From: W0P28-013 sp963659365
GTDB lineage: Bacteria > Bacteroidota > Bacteroidia > Bacteroidales > Paludibacteraceae
Direction: 5' to 3'
DNA length: 40,043 bases
NCBI GenBank assembly: GCA_963659365.1
Contig: CAVKTI010000014.1
Span: 1-40,043, forward strand
Shown in pieces: positions 1 to 7,256 of this stretch. The number at the start of each line of letters is the position of its first letter. The first letter of the stretch is position 1. The position numbers and the translations under genes are program-made. The notes below the pieces were generated by a model. That model saw nothing but the letters and a program-made list of their open reading frames with translations. It ran no database searches and had not been told where the DNA came from.

Positions 1-22
1 GTTGAACTGTTGAATTGTTCTC

Positions 23-41
23 GGACGCACTCGGTGCGTCC
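23..41. repeat. REP-like palindromic hairpin downstream of holA
   Basis: GGACGCAC and GTGCGTCC pair perfectly over eight bases around a TCG loop. A second hairpin, TGCGGC-TT-GCCGCA, lies at 93-106. Between them (about 46-87) is an A/T-rich stretch that repeats GAAAT(T/C)TGAAAT-like units. This looks like intergenic repeat filler of the kind scattered through Bacteroidales genomes. There is no T-tract, so neither hairpin is a clear terminator. Whether it is multicopy cannot be judged from one window. Confidence 0.5.
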
Positions 42-154
42 CTACAATTTGAAATTCTGAAATTTGAAATCTGAAATCTGAAATTTTGTCATTGCGGCTT
101 GCCGCATCACTCCTCACTATTCTTGTGATAACGGGGAATTTATAGAAGTCCATT

Positions 155-1174
155 TTAGTGTAAAATTCTGAAAACCAACTCTTTCAGCAATTCGTCGTCG
201 GTGGTCGAGGCGTTGCCGAAACCTTTGCTTTTGGCATCGGCGGTGCGTATGTCGCTGATTATCTGCAGCGTTTTGCCCGAATTGTAGTAGCGTGCCGCCT
301 GTTGGTAGTCGCGCACAAAATAGGGATTTATGTGCAGTTCGGCCGCCACATTCATCTGACTTTTGTCCTTCAGCGAGTGGTAGAGTAGTAGGTTGCCGAA
401 AAATCCGAACAGCACCACAATGGTTTTGACCAGCGGATTATTTTTCGGATTTTTGCCGAAATAATCGGCAATTCTGTTCGATTTCAGAATGTCGTGCTCG
501 CCCAACGCCTTCACCAATTCGAAGGTGTTGTAGTCCTTGCTGATGCCGATGTTGCGCTCGACAATTTCGGGCGTGATTTGGTGCGTGTCTTTCTGCTCGA
601 TGACGATGCGCAGTTTGTCGATTTCGCCCACAATGCGCGATAGGTCGTTGCCCAAAAAGTCGGCGAGCATATTGGCGGCTTTCGGGTCGATGCCGAGGTT
701 TTTGCTCTTGCAGTACTCCTCGATCCAGCCCGCCACTTGGTTGTCGTAGAGTTTTTTCGACTCGAAAAGCACGCCTTTTGCGGCAATTTCGGTAGTGTAT
801 TTTTTGCGTCCGTCGAGTTTGCCATATTTGTAGCAAAAGACCAAAATCGTCGATGGTTGCGGCTGTTTCAAGTAGAAAACCAGATTGTCGAGATTTTTGA
901 TGTTTTGCGCCTCTTTCACGATTATTACCTGATGTTCGGCCATCATCGGGAAGCGTTTGGCGGCCATGATGATTTCGCCCAAATCGGCATCTTTGCCATA
1001 AACCACCGTCTGGTTGAACGCTTTTTCGTCTTCGGTCAGCACATTTTGCTCGATAAAATCGGCAATTTTGTCGATGTAGTAAGGCTCGTCGCCCATCAGC
1101 ATATAGATGGGCTTGTACTCTTTGCGCTGCAAAGCCGCTATTATCTGGTCGTATGTAACTGCTTGTTTCGCCAT
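155..1174 (-). CDS. holA: DNA polymerase III subunit delta
   Basis: The 339-residue protein has the length and organisation of HolA, the clamp-loader subunit that opens the sliding clamp at replication forks. The N-terminal AAA+-like domain carries the motif YMLMGDEPYYIDKI, typical of delta, where the Walker A site is degenerate. The middle holds the PDLLARIVGE-type segment seen here as LGNDLSRIVGEIDKL, and the C-terminus is the helical collar domain. The gene ends toward the left edge. amn lies 12 bases upstream on the same strand, so the two are probably cotranscribed. This is a chromosomal housekeeping gene, marking the left part of the window as host DNA. Confidence 0.95.
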   Translation of the reverse strand: MAKQAVTYDQIIAALQRKEYKPIYMLMGDEPYYIDKIADFIEQNVLTEDEKAFNQTVVYGKDADLGEIIMAAKRFPMMAEHQVIIVKEAQNIKNLDNLVFYLKQPQPSTILVFCYKYGKLDGRKKYTTEIAAKGVLFESKKLYDNQVAGWIEEYCKSKNLGIDPKAANMLADFLGNDLSRIVGEIDKLRIVIEQKDTHQITPEIVERNIGISKDYNTFELVKALGEHDILKSNRIADYFGKNPKNNPLVKTIVVLFGFFGNLLLYHSLKDKSQMNVAAELHINPYFVRDYQQAARYYNSGKTLQIISDIRTADAKSKGFGNASTTDDELLKELVFRILH

Positions 1175-1186
1175 TTTTCTCCAATT

Positions 1187-1957
1187 TTACCAGCGTAAAT
1201 GCTTGATTGTTACGCTTTTGTTTTGCAATGCTTCGAGCGATTTTATGCCGATACGCAGATGTTCTTCGGCAAACATACGCGTAACCGCTTTGTCGCTTTC
1301 TTCGGTTTTTACGCCCTCTTCGTGCATCGGCATATCCGACACGAGCAGCAGCGCACCCGTTGGAATCGAGTTGAAAAAACCGACGCTAAACAGCGTGGCG
1401 GTCTCCATATCGACGGCCAGCGAGCGCACACGGCGCAGCGTCTCTTTGAACTGCTCGTCGTGTTCCCACACGCGGCGGTTGGTGGTGTAAACGGTGCCCG
1501 TCCAGTAGTCGTGCCCAAAATCGCGTATGTTCGACGACACGGCGCGTTGCAGGTTGAAAGCGGGCAGGGCAGGCACTTCGGGCGGAAAATAGTCGTTCGA
1601 TGTGCCTTCGCCACGAATGGCGGCACTGGGCAGAATGTAGTCGCCCACATGGTTTTTGTCTTTCAAACCGCCGCATTTGCCCAAAAACAGCACGGCTTTG
1701 GGCTTCACAGCCGACAGCAAATCCATGATGAGTGCGGCATTTGGGCTGCCAATACCAAAATTGATGATGGTGATGCCGCACGCCGATGCGTTGGGCATAT
1801 TACTTTTTGTCCCGACGACCTGCGTACCGAGTATTTCGGCAAATTTTTCGACATAATTGTTGAAATTGCACAGCAAAATGTAGTCGTCAAACTCGTCCAA
1901 CGGGCGTTGTGTGTAGCGCACCAGCCAATTTTTTACGATTTCTTCGCGGGTTTTCAT
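1187..1957 (-). CDS. amn: AMP nucleosidase
   Basis: A 256-residue nucleoside phosphorylase-fold protein of the short Bacteroidota AMP nucleosidase type, which hydrolyses AMP to adenine and ribose 5-phosphate. The segment GKCGGLKDKNHVGDYILP (about residue 95) and the late motif SLAVDMETATLF, with the conserved ME..T signature of the purine phosphorylase superfamily, support the call. It lacks the extra N-terminal domain of the longer E. coli Amn. It is the last clear chromosomal gene before the mobile region. The upstream side opens into about 300 bases with no confident gene. Confidence 0.9.
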   Translation of the reverse strand: MKTREEIVKNWLVRYTQRPLDEFDDYILLCNFNNYVEKFAEILGTQVVGTKSNMPNASACGITIINFGIGSPNAALIMDLLSAVKPKAVLFLGKCGGLKDKNHVGDYILPSAAIRGEGTSNDYFPPEVPALPAFNLQRAVSSNIRDFGHDYWTGTVYTTNRRVWEHDEQFKETLRRVRSLAVDMETATLFSVGFFNSIPTGALLLVSDMPMHEEGVKTEESDKAVTRMFAEEHLRIGIKSLEALQNKSVTIKHLRW

Positions 1958-2255
1958 ACTAAATTAGTTTGTAAAGTGAAAAGTAGTAGAATAATTATAA
2001 ATCGTTGATATTCAAGGCGTAACGATATTGCGGTGGGGAGGCGAGTAACAACATTGCAACGAATTTGTGTAGGATTGGGTCAAATAGAGTAAAACGACCT
2101 TTTGCCGCTAAATAAAATGCGCTACCGCTTTTTGCTTTTCCGAAAAACAATTTTAAGTGTCCTCTCTTTGTCGAAAAATGTTGCGCCAAGAGTTTTATCA
2201 AGCGGAGTATTTTCGTTGCGAGAGCGCAAAATTTGCCCAAAATAACCCTCCCTTT
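1958..2255. other. Intergenic stretch between host genes and prophage; doubtful 81-codon ORF
   Basis: No confident gene is seen in these roughly 300 bases. A minus-strand ORF of 81 codons runs from 2240 to 1995. It is rich in Lys, Leu and Phe, lacks a recognisable domain and has no obvious ribosome binding site, so I treat it as doubtful. The position, just outside amn and before the Mrr-like gene, makes this a candidate for the prophage border. No attachment-site repeat can be identified because the other border is outside the window. Confidence 0.3.
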
Positions 2256-3163
2256 TCAATCACGCTTGATGAAATATACTGGCTCGATGGGCATTAGCCG
2301 TTTGTCGTCTTCGCTCATTTTTGTGTAGTACTCAATCCAAAGTGCGATGAACTCTGTGCCGTCGATGAGGCGCACATTGTTCTGCCGTGCCGTTATGCGT
2401 GCGTCTTCGGTAAAGCGTCCCGATGTTACAATGATGGGTGTATCGCCCTTTGCCACGCCCAAAATTTTATGCACTATATCGACCGACACCGTGTTGTTCT
2501 CTTTGTGGTGTTTGACCTGCACTTTGAGAATGGGTTTGGTAGCACCAAGCGGGTCGGAATAGGCGATGACATCGACACCGCCGTCCTTGCCTTTGGGTGC
2601 AACGAACGGAATGTAGTAGCCCATAGTGCGCAGCAGAGCGGCAACCATATCTTGAAATTCGTAGGGTGTGCGCTGGTCGATGTAGGTACGCAGGTCGTCG
2701 TTGGCTTGCTGTTTTATCGTTTCTAACAGCACCGTGTTTGGTTCTTCGTCAATCACAGCCTCCTCGCCGTTTTCGTCCTTGTTTTCTTTGTTGTTTTTGA
2801 GCCATTCGGCATAGAGGCGATGCGTTTCCTGAAACAATCTGTTCGGCTCATTTTTGTATTTGGCAAGAGCCTGCCGCCCCTCGTCGGTAATGCACCACTC
2901 GCCACTGTTTTTTATTAGGAAGCCGCTTTTAATGAGGTCTATCGAGTAGTATTGCAAATTCACCACCCAGCGCAATTCGCCTGTTTTTGGGTATTGGTAG
3001 GTTTCCCATTCGTCGAATTTGATACGCGTTGGCAACAACGATTTCAATTCGCGAAAAGGCATGCGCCGCCGTCCTGTTCGTTGAGTAGGTCGAGTGTGTG
3101 ATACATCACGCGCGCAGCCAGTGTGCGACTTCTCCCCATTTTTATGCTTTCGGGCGTGTTCAT
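2256..3163 (-). pseudogene. Mrr-like type IV restriction endonuclease, frame broken near 3063-3070
   Basis: The main ORF (3062 to 2256, 268 residues) carries the Mrr catalytic domain. GKDGGVDVIAY followed by ILKVQVKHH gives the D...QxK nuclease motif, at about residues 160-182. N-terminal to it is a winged-helix domain with a GELRW..NLQYYSIDLIKSGFLI segment. Its start is too late for the family. The missing N-terminus lies in another frame, from ATG 3163 through RVMYHTLDLLNEQDGG to about 3065, and joins perfectly to MPFRELKSLLP if the frame shifts by two bases at GGCGGCGC. That first frame stops at 3044. ATG 3163 overlaps the stop of the upstream regulator (ATGA), so the intact gene was translationally coupled to it. 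This may be a true mutation, a phase-variable state or an assembly error. Confidence 0.75.
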
Positions 3164-3543
3164 TGTTTTGATTGTATGAGTTTCAGAAGCGTGTCAATCT
3201 GCTCGTCTTTTTTCTGTGTTAGGCGGCGCATTTCGGCAAGTTCTTCTAATTGACGGCTCATAATTTCCTGTTGTTTTTCGAGCGTGGAGAAGAAGCGTTG
3301 CGTGTCGGGATTGAGTGTTACTTGGCTGCCAGTGGCTACTGCAACACTCACGCCGTTGTTTTTGGCACTGCCCGACAAAACCACATCGCGATTTCCAGCA
3401 ATCACTTCGAGCAGTTTGCGTGCGCGTTCGGGGACTGGTTTGCCTGTTTCCCAATTTTGTACCGTACGGAGCGTAACACCGCACATTTCGGCTAACGCCT
3501 GTTGCGTAGCGCCAATCTGTTCTCTCAATTTTTTAACATCCAT
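3160..3543 (-). CDS. Xre/Cro-type helix-turn-helix regulator, probable prophage repressor
   Basis: The 127-residue protein starts at ATG 3543. The ORF is open further upstream, but that part is A/T-rich promoter DNA and does not encode a plausible protein. Residues 3-48 form a classic HTH: TQQALAEMCGVTLRTVQNWE, then TGKPVPERARKLLE. The C-terminal 50 residues are predicted coiled coil (EKQQEIMSRQLEELAEM), consistent with oligomerisation. It is transcribed divergently from the early genes, and a palindrome overlaps their promoter at 3607-3623, so it is likely the switch regulator. The Mrr-like gene follows with an ATGA overlap, tying restriction to the lysogenic state. No protease or peptidase domain of the LexA type is visible. 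Confidence 0.75.
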   Translation of the reverse strand: MDVKKLREQIGATQQALAEMCGVTLRTVQNWETGKPVPERARKLLEVIAGNRDVVLSGSAKNNGVSVAVATGSQVTLNPDTQRFFSTLEKQQEIMSRQLEELAEMRRLTQKKDEQIDTLLKLIQSKQ

Positions 3544-3598
3544 AATTTGCTGATTTATTGGTAAATATGATTTTTTATGAAATTTTTTCACAAAAAGT

Positions 3599-3629
3599 TT
3601 TGTAAATACGAAATTAATTCGTAAATTTG
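3599..3629 (+). promoter_or_regulatory. Early rightward promoter
   Basis: TTTG at 3599-3602, then exactly 19 bases, then TAAATTTG at 3622-3629. This is a perfect match to the Bacteroidota -33/-7 pattern. It points at the early genes starting at 3772, with an A-rich leader of about 135 bases. Confidence 0.7.
3607..3623. promoter_or_regulatory. Candidate repressor operator
   Basis: The inverted repeat TACGAA-ATTAA-TTCGTA sits between the -33 and -7 elements of the early promoter, where a bound repressor would block polymerase. Three related GTAAAT units occur nearby, at 3561, 3602 and 3621. The adjacent HTH gene (3160-3543) is the obvious candidate ligand. The symmetry is seen directly; its use as an operator is inference. 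Confidence 0.5.
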
Positions 3630-3771
3630 CAGCGAAATTATTACATAATCTTTTTGCAAAAGAATAGTACCAACTAAAATTGCGTACAAAATTACTCAAA
3701 AAATTACAAGCGTGCAAACTTTTCACGAAAAAAAACAATATAAAAACAGATAAAAAAGCAACTAAAAAGAA

Positions 3772-3993
3772 ATGACAATGGAAACAGTATTCAAAACCAA
3801 GTTCCAACAGGAGAGAGAGCAACGAGAGTTGGCAATCTACACAGAGTATCAGTCGCTCGCTGCCGACCCCGACAACAGCAAAGTAGCCATTGCGAAGCAT
3901 CTCTGTGAGAAGTATCATTTGGCGACCATCAGCACGATTTATTCCATTCGGAAGCGCGTTGAGAGTCGTCTTAAAAGAGCAGGAAAACTATGA
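3772..3993 (+). CDS. Small early phage protein, possible DNA-binding
   Basis: A 73-codon ORF, or 71 codons if ATG 3778 is used; both starts fit an A-rich leader. The protein is charged and helical, and residues about 35-65 (KVAIAKHLCEKYHLATISTIYSIRKRV) read like a short helix-turn-helix of the type used to recognise DNA in small phage regulators. It is the first gene after the early promoter and overlaps the next gene by ATGA, so it heads the early operon. I do not recognise the family and assign no function. Confidence 0.6.
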   Translation: MTMETVFKTKFQQEREQRELAIYTEYQSLAADPDNSKVAIAKHLCEKYHLATISTIYSIRKRVESRLKRAGKL

Positions 3994-4232
3994 AAACGCA
4001 CGCAAAACAGGTGGCACAATGGACGCTACTGGTGGTATTGGCAGCGTGGGGTTGGTTGTCGCTTGCGTTCATCGTGAGCGAAGAGATGCCAAATGTGCCG
4101 TTCGAGGCGGTAATTGGCTTGAAAGTAGCCGCATTTGTCAGTTTGGCAGCGGCAATATGTGTAGGAAAGGCGTGTAGCAAGCACGGTCTATTTCGTGAAA
4201 TCAGCAAACAATTCGACGAGTATGGAAAGTGA
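3990..4232 (+). CDS. Small membrane protein with two transmembrane segments
   Basis: An 80-residue protein with hydrophobic segments at about residues 9-29 (WTLLVVLAAWGWLSLAFIV) and 42-60 (VIGLKVAAFVSLAAAICVG), linked by a short acidic loop and ending in a charged tail. There is no signal peptidase site. It is translationally coupled to the genes on both sides by overlaps. A small inner-membrane protein in the early operon could serve superinfection exclusion, but nothing in the sequence proves this. Confidence 0.6.
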   Translation: MKTHAKQVAQWTLLVVLAAWGWLSLAFIVSEEMPNVPFEAVIGLKVAAFVSLAAAICVGKACSKHGLFREISKQFDEYGK

Positions 4233-4533
4233 TAGACTTGAAAAAATTTCGGCGCAACTTGCTGCTATCGAGCAAATGCTGCAAGAGCAACGCCAACTGA
4301 TGTTCAACAAGGAGACGCTCGACCTTGATGAGGCGGTTGCTTATACGCACTACAGCAAGGGTTATCTGTACAAACTAACAAGCCAGAAGCAAGTACCGCA
4401 TTTCAAGCGGGGGCGCAAAATTTTCTTCGACAAGGCGGCACTCGACGAATGGCTGAAAGAGTCGCCTATCAAAAGCCAAGAGCAAATCGAGAGTGAAGCA
4501 GAAACCTACTGCGCCACTCACAAATTGAAATAA
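4222..4533 (+). CDS. Excisionase-like helix-turn-helix (HTH_17) protein
   Basis: The start is taken at ATG 4222, which overlaps the upstream stop; a GTG at 4195 would add nine residues without a sensible leader. The 103-residue protein begins with a short coiled coil (LEKISAQLAAIEQMLQEQRQL). A MerR/excisionase-like domain follows: LDLDEAVAYTHYSKGYLYKLTSQKQVPHFKRGRKIFF.KAALDEWL. This is the HTH_17 fold, frequent as excisionase or small regulator in Bacteroidota mobile elements. No integrase is nearby, so a recombination directionality role is only possible. Confidence 0.75.
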   Translation: MESDRLEKISAQLAAIEQMLQEQRQLMFNKETLDLDEAVAYTHYSKGYLYKLTSQKQVPHFKRGRKIFFDKAALDEWLKESPIKSQEQIESEAETYCATHKLK

Positions 4534-4577
4534 GCCAATGTGGAAAGGCGTAAGACCACGACAAAATCTGTAGAATT

Positions 4578-5396
4578 ATGCAGAACAATGAAATCATCGA
4601 AGTGAAATCGGTTGATGTGATACAAGCCATCGACCGTGCGGAGGTTGATGTACAAATTGCCACCGCCAAGCGGCATCCGCGCGATGTCGCCAAAGTATTG
4701 AACATCATTCGCACCTATGGCGAGATGGATGTAGAAACCGCACAAGAGTGCTTTTATTCGCTGGCGCGCGGCAACAACCCTATCGAGGGCGTGAGCGTTC
4801 GTTTCGCCGAAATAGTTGCAGGTGCATGGGGCAACCTCCGTGTTGCTACGCGTATTATCGGGAACGACGGCAAAACAATCACGGCACAAGGCGTGGCGCA
4901 CGACCTCGAAACCAATCTTGCAATAAGCGTCGAGGTCAAACGGCGCATTACGGACAAATATGGCAAGACCTATTCGGAAGATATGCAGGTAGTTACAGGA
5001 AATGCCGCCAGCGCAATAGCGTTTCGCAACGCCGTGATGAAAGTCGTACCGAAAGCAATTACCAAGAAAGTTACCGACGAAATAAAGGCTGTAGCCGTTG
5101 GTTCGACCAAAGATTTGGCAAGTCGCCGCACGGCAATGTTGGAGTACATCAAGAAATTCAATATCACCGAAGAGCAAGCACTTTTCTATTGTGGTGCGCA
5201 AACGGTAGAGGGCATCGACAATCAGATGTTGTTCAACCTGCGCGGTGCTATAAACGCCATAAACGAGGGTGGTTCGACCGTCGAGGAGTTGTTTGTGCTT
5301 CCAATGACCGAAGCCAAGAAAAGGGCGGCTGCGCAAAAGAAAGCCGAAACAGCGCAAGACCGTGCCGCAGCGGCTATGGCAGCCAATGTTCTCTAA
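4578..5396 (+). CDS. Phage recombination protein candidate (single-strand annealing type)
   Basis: A 272-residue protein with an N-terminal conserved core (about residues 30-170: GNNPIEGVSVRFAEIVAGAWGN, VTGNAASAIAFRNAVMKVVPK) and an Ala/Lys-rich C-terminus. I recognise the core from Bacteroidota phages, where it sits next to a YqaJ exonuclease, as it does here. That pairing is the usual one for annealing proteins of the RecT/Erf/Redbeta functional class, which load single-stranded DNA produced by the exonuclease. No catalytic motif can be pointed to, and the assignment rests on context. It is preceded by a good A-rich leader and follows the HTH gene by 44 bases. Confidence 0.55.
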   Translation: MQNNEIIEVKSVDVIQAIDRAEVDVQIATAKRHPRDVAKVLNIIRTYGEMDVETAQECFYSLARGNNPIEGVSVRFAEIVAGAWGNLRVATRIIGNDGKTITAQGVAHDLETNLAISVEVKRRITDKYGKTYSEDMQVVTGNAASAIAFRNAVMKVVPKAITKKVTDEIKAVAVGSTKDLASRRTAMLEYIKKFNITEEQALFYCGAQTVEGIDNQMLFNLRGAINAINEGGSTVEELFVLPMTEAKKRAAAQKKAETAQDRAAAAMAANVL

Positions 5397-5413
5397 CCGA
5401 AAAACGCCGAACA

Positions 5414-6352
5414 ATGGAACGCACAAGACTAAAATTCAAGAACCGTCAAGAGTGGCTAAATGCCCGAAAAGATGGTATTGGTGCAAGCGAGGTGGCAAGC
5501 GTGGTGGGGCTGAATCCGTGGGAAACGCCCTACCAACTGTGGCGCAAAAAATTGGGCATAGACCCTGCACAACCCGAAAATTTTGCGATGAAAGCAGGGC
5601 ACTATCTCGAAGATGCTGTAGCGCGCTTTTATGCCGATGCCAGCGGGCGCACTATCATCAACAGCAGTAAGGACGATTTTATGTTTATCGATGCCAACAA
5701 GCCGTTTTTGCGCGTCAGCCCCGACCGTACATTTTGGTTGGGCAGTAAGCGCAACGACGATGACAAAGGCATTCTCGAGTGCAAGACAACGCAGCGGAGC
5801 ATCGACCCCGACGACCTGCCCAAACACTGGTTCTGCCAAGTGCAGATGAACCTTGGTGTGGCTGGCTACACACAAGGTTCGTTGGCGTGGCTGTGCAGCG
5901 GACGCGAATTTGGCTACAAAGACATCACCTTTGCGCCCGAATTTTATGCGTGGTTGGTCGAAGAGGTTGAACGCTTTTGGACTGACAATATATTGGGCAA
6001 GAAAGAGCCTGACGCTGTGAGCGTGAGCGACATTCTCATCAAGTACAACCGTCATACCGACGGCAAGCAGATAGAGGTTGGCGACGACATCTTCGAGGCA
6101 TACAAGGAGTTGAAAGACCTCAAAAAACAGATGGCTGCAATGGACGCGCACAAGGTCGATTTGGAAAACAGATTGAAAATGGCGTTCAACGATGCCGAAG
6201 CAATCACCTACGGCGGCGAAACGCTTGCCACTTGGAAAGCACCCAAACCGTCGATGGCTCTCGATACCAAATTGCTGTGTGAAAAATACCCGCACATTAC
6301 CGACGAATTTACCCTGCCAGTGCAAGGCGCGCGGCGGTTTCTGCTCAAATAA
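5414..6352 (+). CDS. YqaJ-type viral recombinase exonuclease
   Basis: The 312-residue protein starts at ATG 5414, 17 bases after the previous stop; the frame is open to 4748 but that part merely overlaps the upstream gene. The YqaJ fold is clear. GIGASEVASVVGLNPWETPYQLWRKK comes near the start, then a GHYLEDAVARFY helix with the catalytic Glu, PDRTFW, then ILECKTT (about residue 120, the ExK of the PD-(D/E)xK nuclease), then WFCQVQMNLGVAGY. The C-terminus has a coiled coil (FEAYKELKDLKKQMAAMDAHK). It should degrade one strand from double-stranded ends, feeding the putative annealing protein encoded upstream. Confidence 0.85.
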   Translation: MERTRLKFKNRQEWLNARKDGIGASEVASVVGLNPWETPYQLWRKKLGIDPAQPENFAMKAGHYLEDAVARFYADASGRTIINSSKDDFMFIDANKPFLRVSPDRTFWLGSKRNDDDKGILECKTTQRSIDPDDLPKHWFCQVQMNLGVAGYTQGSLAWLCSGREFGYKDITFAPEFYAWLVEEVERFWTDNILGKKEPDAVSVSDILIKYNRHTDGKQIEVGDDIFEAYKELKDLKKQMAAMDAHKVDLENRLKMAFNDAEAITYGGETLATWKAPKPSMALDTKLLCEKYPHITDEFTLPVQGARRFLLK

Positions 6353-6366
6353 TTTTTTCAGCCGCA

Positions 6367-6477
6367 ATGACCAAGAAAACAGCAATACAAGCGGCACAAA
6401 CAAACATTGGCTCTATGCACGGCTGCGCCAACCGAAAGGCGGTGCGACGCAAATGCTGTAGCGAGGTCTTAGCCTAA
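6367..6477 (+). CDS. Possible 36-residue microprotein overlapping a structured RNA
   Basis: ATG 6367 opens a 36-codon frame (MTKKTAIQAAQTNIGSMHG...) that ends at TAA 6475. It has four cysteines' worth of small residues and many Arg/Lys toward the end, but no recognisable domain. Most of it overlaps the inverted-repeat RNA at 6408-6488, whose pairing constrains the bases. The ORF may therefore be accidental. Translation through the region would unfold the RNA, so if both exist they could form an attenuator. Confidence 0.25.
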   Translation: MTKKTAIQAAQTNIGSMHGCANRKAVRRKCCSEVLA

Positions 6478-6488
6478 CCATAGAGCCA
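6408..6488 (+). ncRNA. Candidate structured RNA with three-way junction
   Basis: A perfect 10-bp stem (TGGCTCTATG 6408-6417 with CATAGAGCCA 6479-6488) encloses a second stem, GGCT/AGCC (6421-6424 with 6471-6474). Inside are two hairpins. One is GCGCC (6425-6429) with GGTGC (6441-6445), carrying an inner CC-GAAA-GG capped by a GNRA tetraloop. The other is CGC/GCG (6448-6450 with 6461-6463). Five T's follow directly. It lies between the exonuclease and DUF6291 genes. It might be a small RNA with terminator, an attenuator or a ligand-binding leader; I do not recognise a known family. Confidence 0.5.
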
Positions 6489-6509
6489 TTTTTCAAAAAA
6501 AAGACAACA

Positions 6510-7256
6510 ATGGCAGCAAGTAGTTTCACTTTTTTCGCCTCGTACTACGAAGCGTTGCGCTACCTCCCTGACGATGGGTGTGGCAAGATGCTCAAGGCGA
6601 TGTGCGAGTACGCATTTTCGGACACCGAGCCGCAATTTTCCGACCCAACCCAACAGGGTTATTGGACGCTCATCAAACCAATCTTAAATCGCTCTATAGA
6701 ACGCTCGAAAGCAGGGCGGCAAGGCGGTAATAATGGTCTTGGTGTTAGCCGTAATGTCGGCAATAGCAACGCAAGCAAATCAATAGCAAACTCCGAACAA
6801 ATCAAAAGCAAAACAAAACAGGAAAGGAATGGAATAGGAGTGGAAAAGGAAAAGGAAAGGAGTGGAGATGGAGTTATCTGCGCGCAACGCACCTCTGCCA
6901 TGCGCTTTATTCCTCCAACTGTCGAAGATGTAGCGGCATATTGCAAGGAACGCGACAATGGTATAGATGCCCAACACTTTGTCGATTTTTATGCTGCTCG
7001 CGGCTGGCACTATGGTAACACAGCCATCAAAGATTGGCGGGCGTGTGTACGCACTTGGGAGCAGCGCAACAGCGGCTCGAAAGCAAAAGCAAATAACGGC
7101 GCAAATCTTGGCGTAGGCGAATATATCGACAACGACGGCAAGCGTCGCTACGGCACTGGCAACCTACCGCCAGTGCCAATGTCGGCACCACCGCGCCCAA
7201 ACAACGACACTGTGTTTTCTCGTGAATCGAACTCTTGGATACCAGCAGGACTATGA
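6510..7256 (+). CDS. DUF6291-type phage replication-associated protein
   Basis: The 248-residue protein has the N-terminal DUF6291 signature (SFTFFASYYEALRYLPDD, MLKAMCEYAF, GYWTLIKPILNRSIERSK..GRQGG). A variable low-complexity Lys/Glu linker follows at residues 85-125. The C-terminal helical unit (FIPPTVEDVAAYCKERDNG, FVDFYAARGWHYG, IKDWRACVRTWEQR) is the one found at the ends of phage DnaD/replisome-organiser-like proteins. It likely loads the primase-helicase encoded next, whose start overlaps its stop (ATGA at 7253). The linker closely resembles a segment at 22714-22800 on the other strand. Exact function within DUF6291 is not established. Confidence 0.75.
   Translation: MAASSFTFFASYYEALRYLPDDGCGKMLKAMCEYAFSDTEPQFSDPTQQGYWTLIKPILNRSIERSKAGRQGGNNGLGVSRNVGNSNASKSIANSEQIKSKTKQERNGIGVEKEKERSGDGVICAQRTSAMRFIPPTVEDVAAYCKERDNGIDAQHFVDFYAARGWHYGNTAIKDWRACVRTWEQRNSGSKAKANNGANLGVGEYIDNDGKRRYGTGNLPPVPMSAPPRPNNDTVFSRESNSWIPAGL

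Noticed and set aside
46..87. GAAATTTGAAATCTGAAATC-like repeats
   Set aside because: Too short and imperfect for CRISPR; no cas genes; considered intergenic filler.
1995..2240. 81-codon minus-strand ORF next to amn
   Set aside because: No domain, no clear leader and composition like translated intergenic DNA; kept only as a remark on the gap.
3544..3918. N-terminal extension of the regulator ORF (125 extra codons)
   Set aside because: It covers the A/T-rich divergent promoter region and part of the opposite early gene; the Phe/Leu/Cys-rich translation is not a plausible protein and ATG 3543 starts a normal HTH domain.
4748..5413. Long 5' extension of the YqaJ exonuclease frame
   Set aside because: It overlaps the annealing-protein gene in another frame with Arg/Gln-rich composition; the YqaJ fold begins directly after ATG 5414.
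6408..6488. Cyclic-di-GMP class I riboswitch
   Set aside because: GACGCAAA and a GNRA hairpin are suggestive, but the paired second helix and conserved flanking positions of that class cannot be traced.
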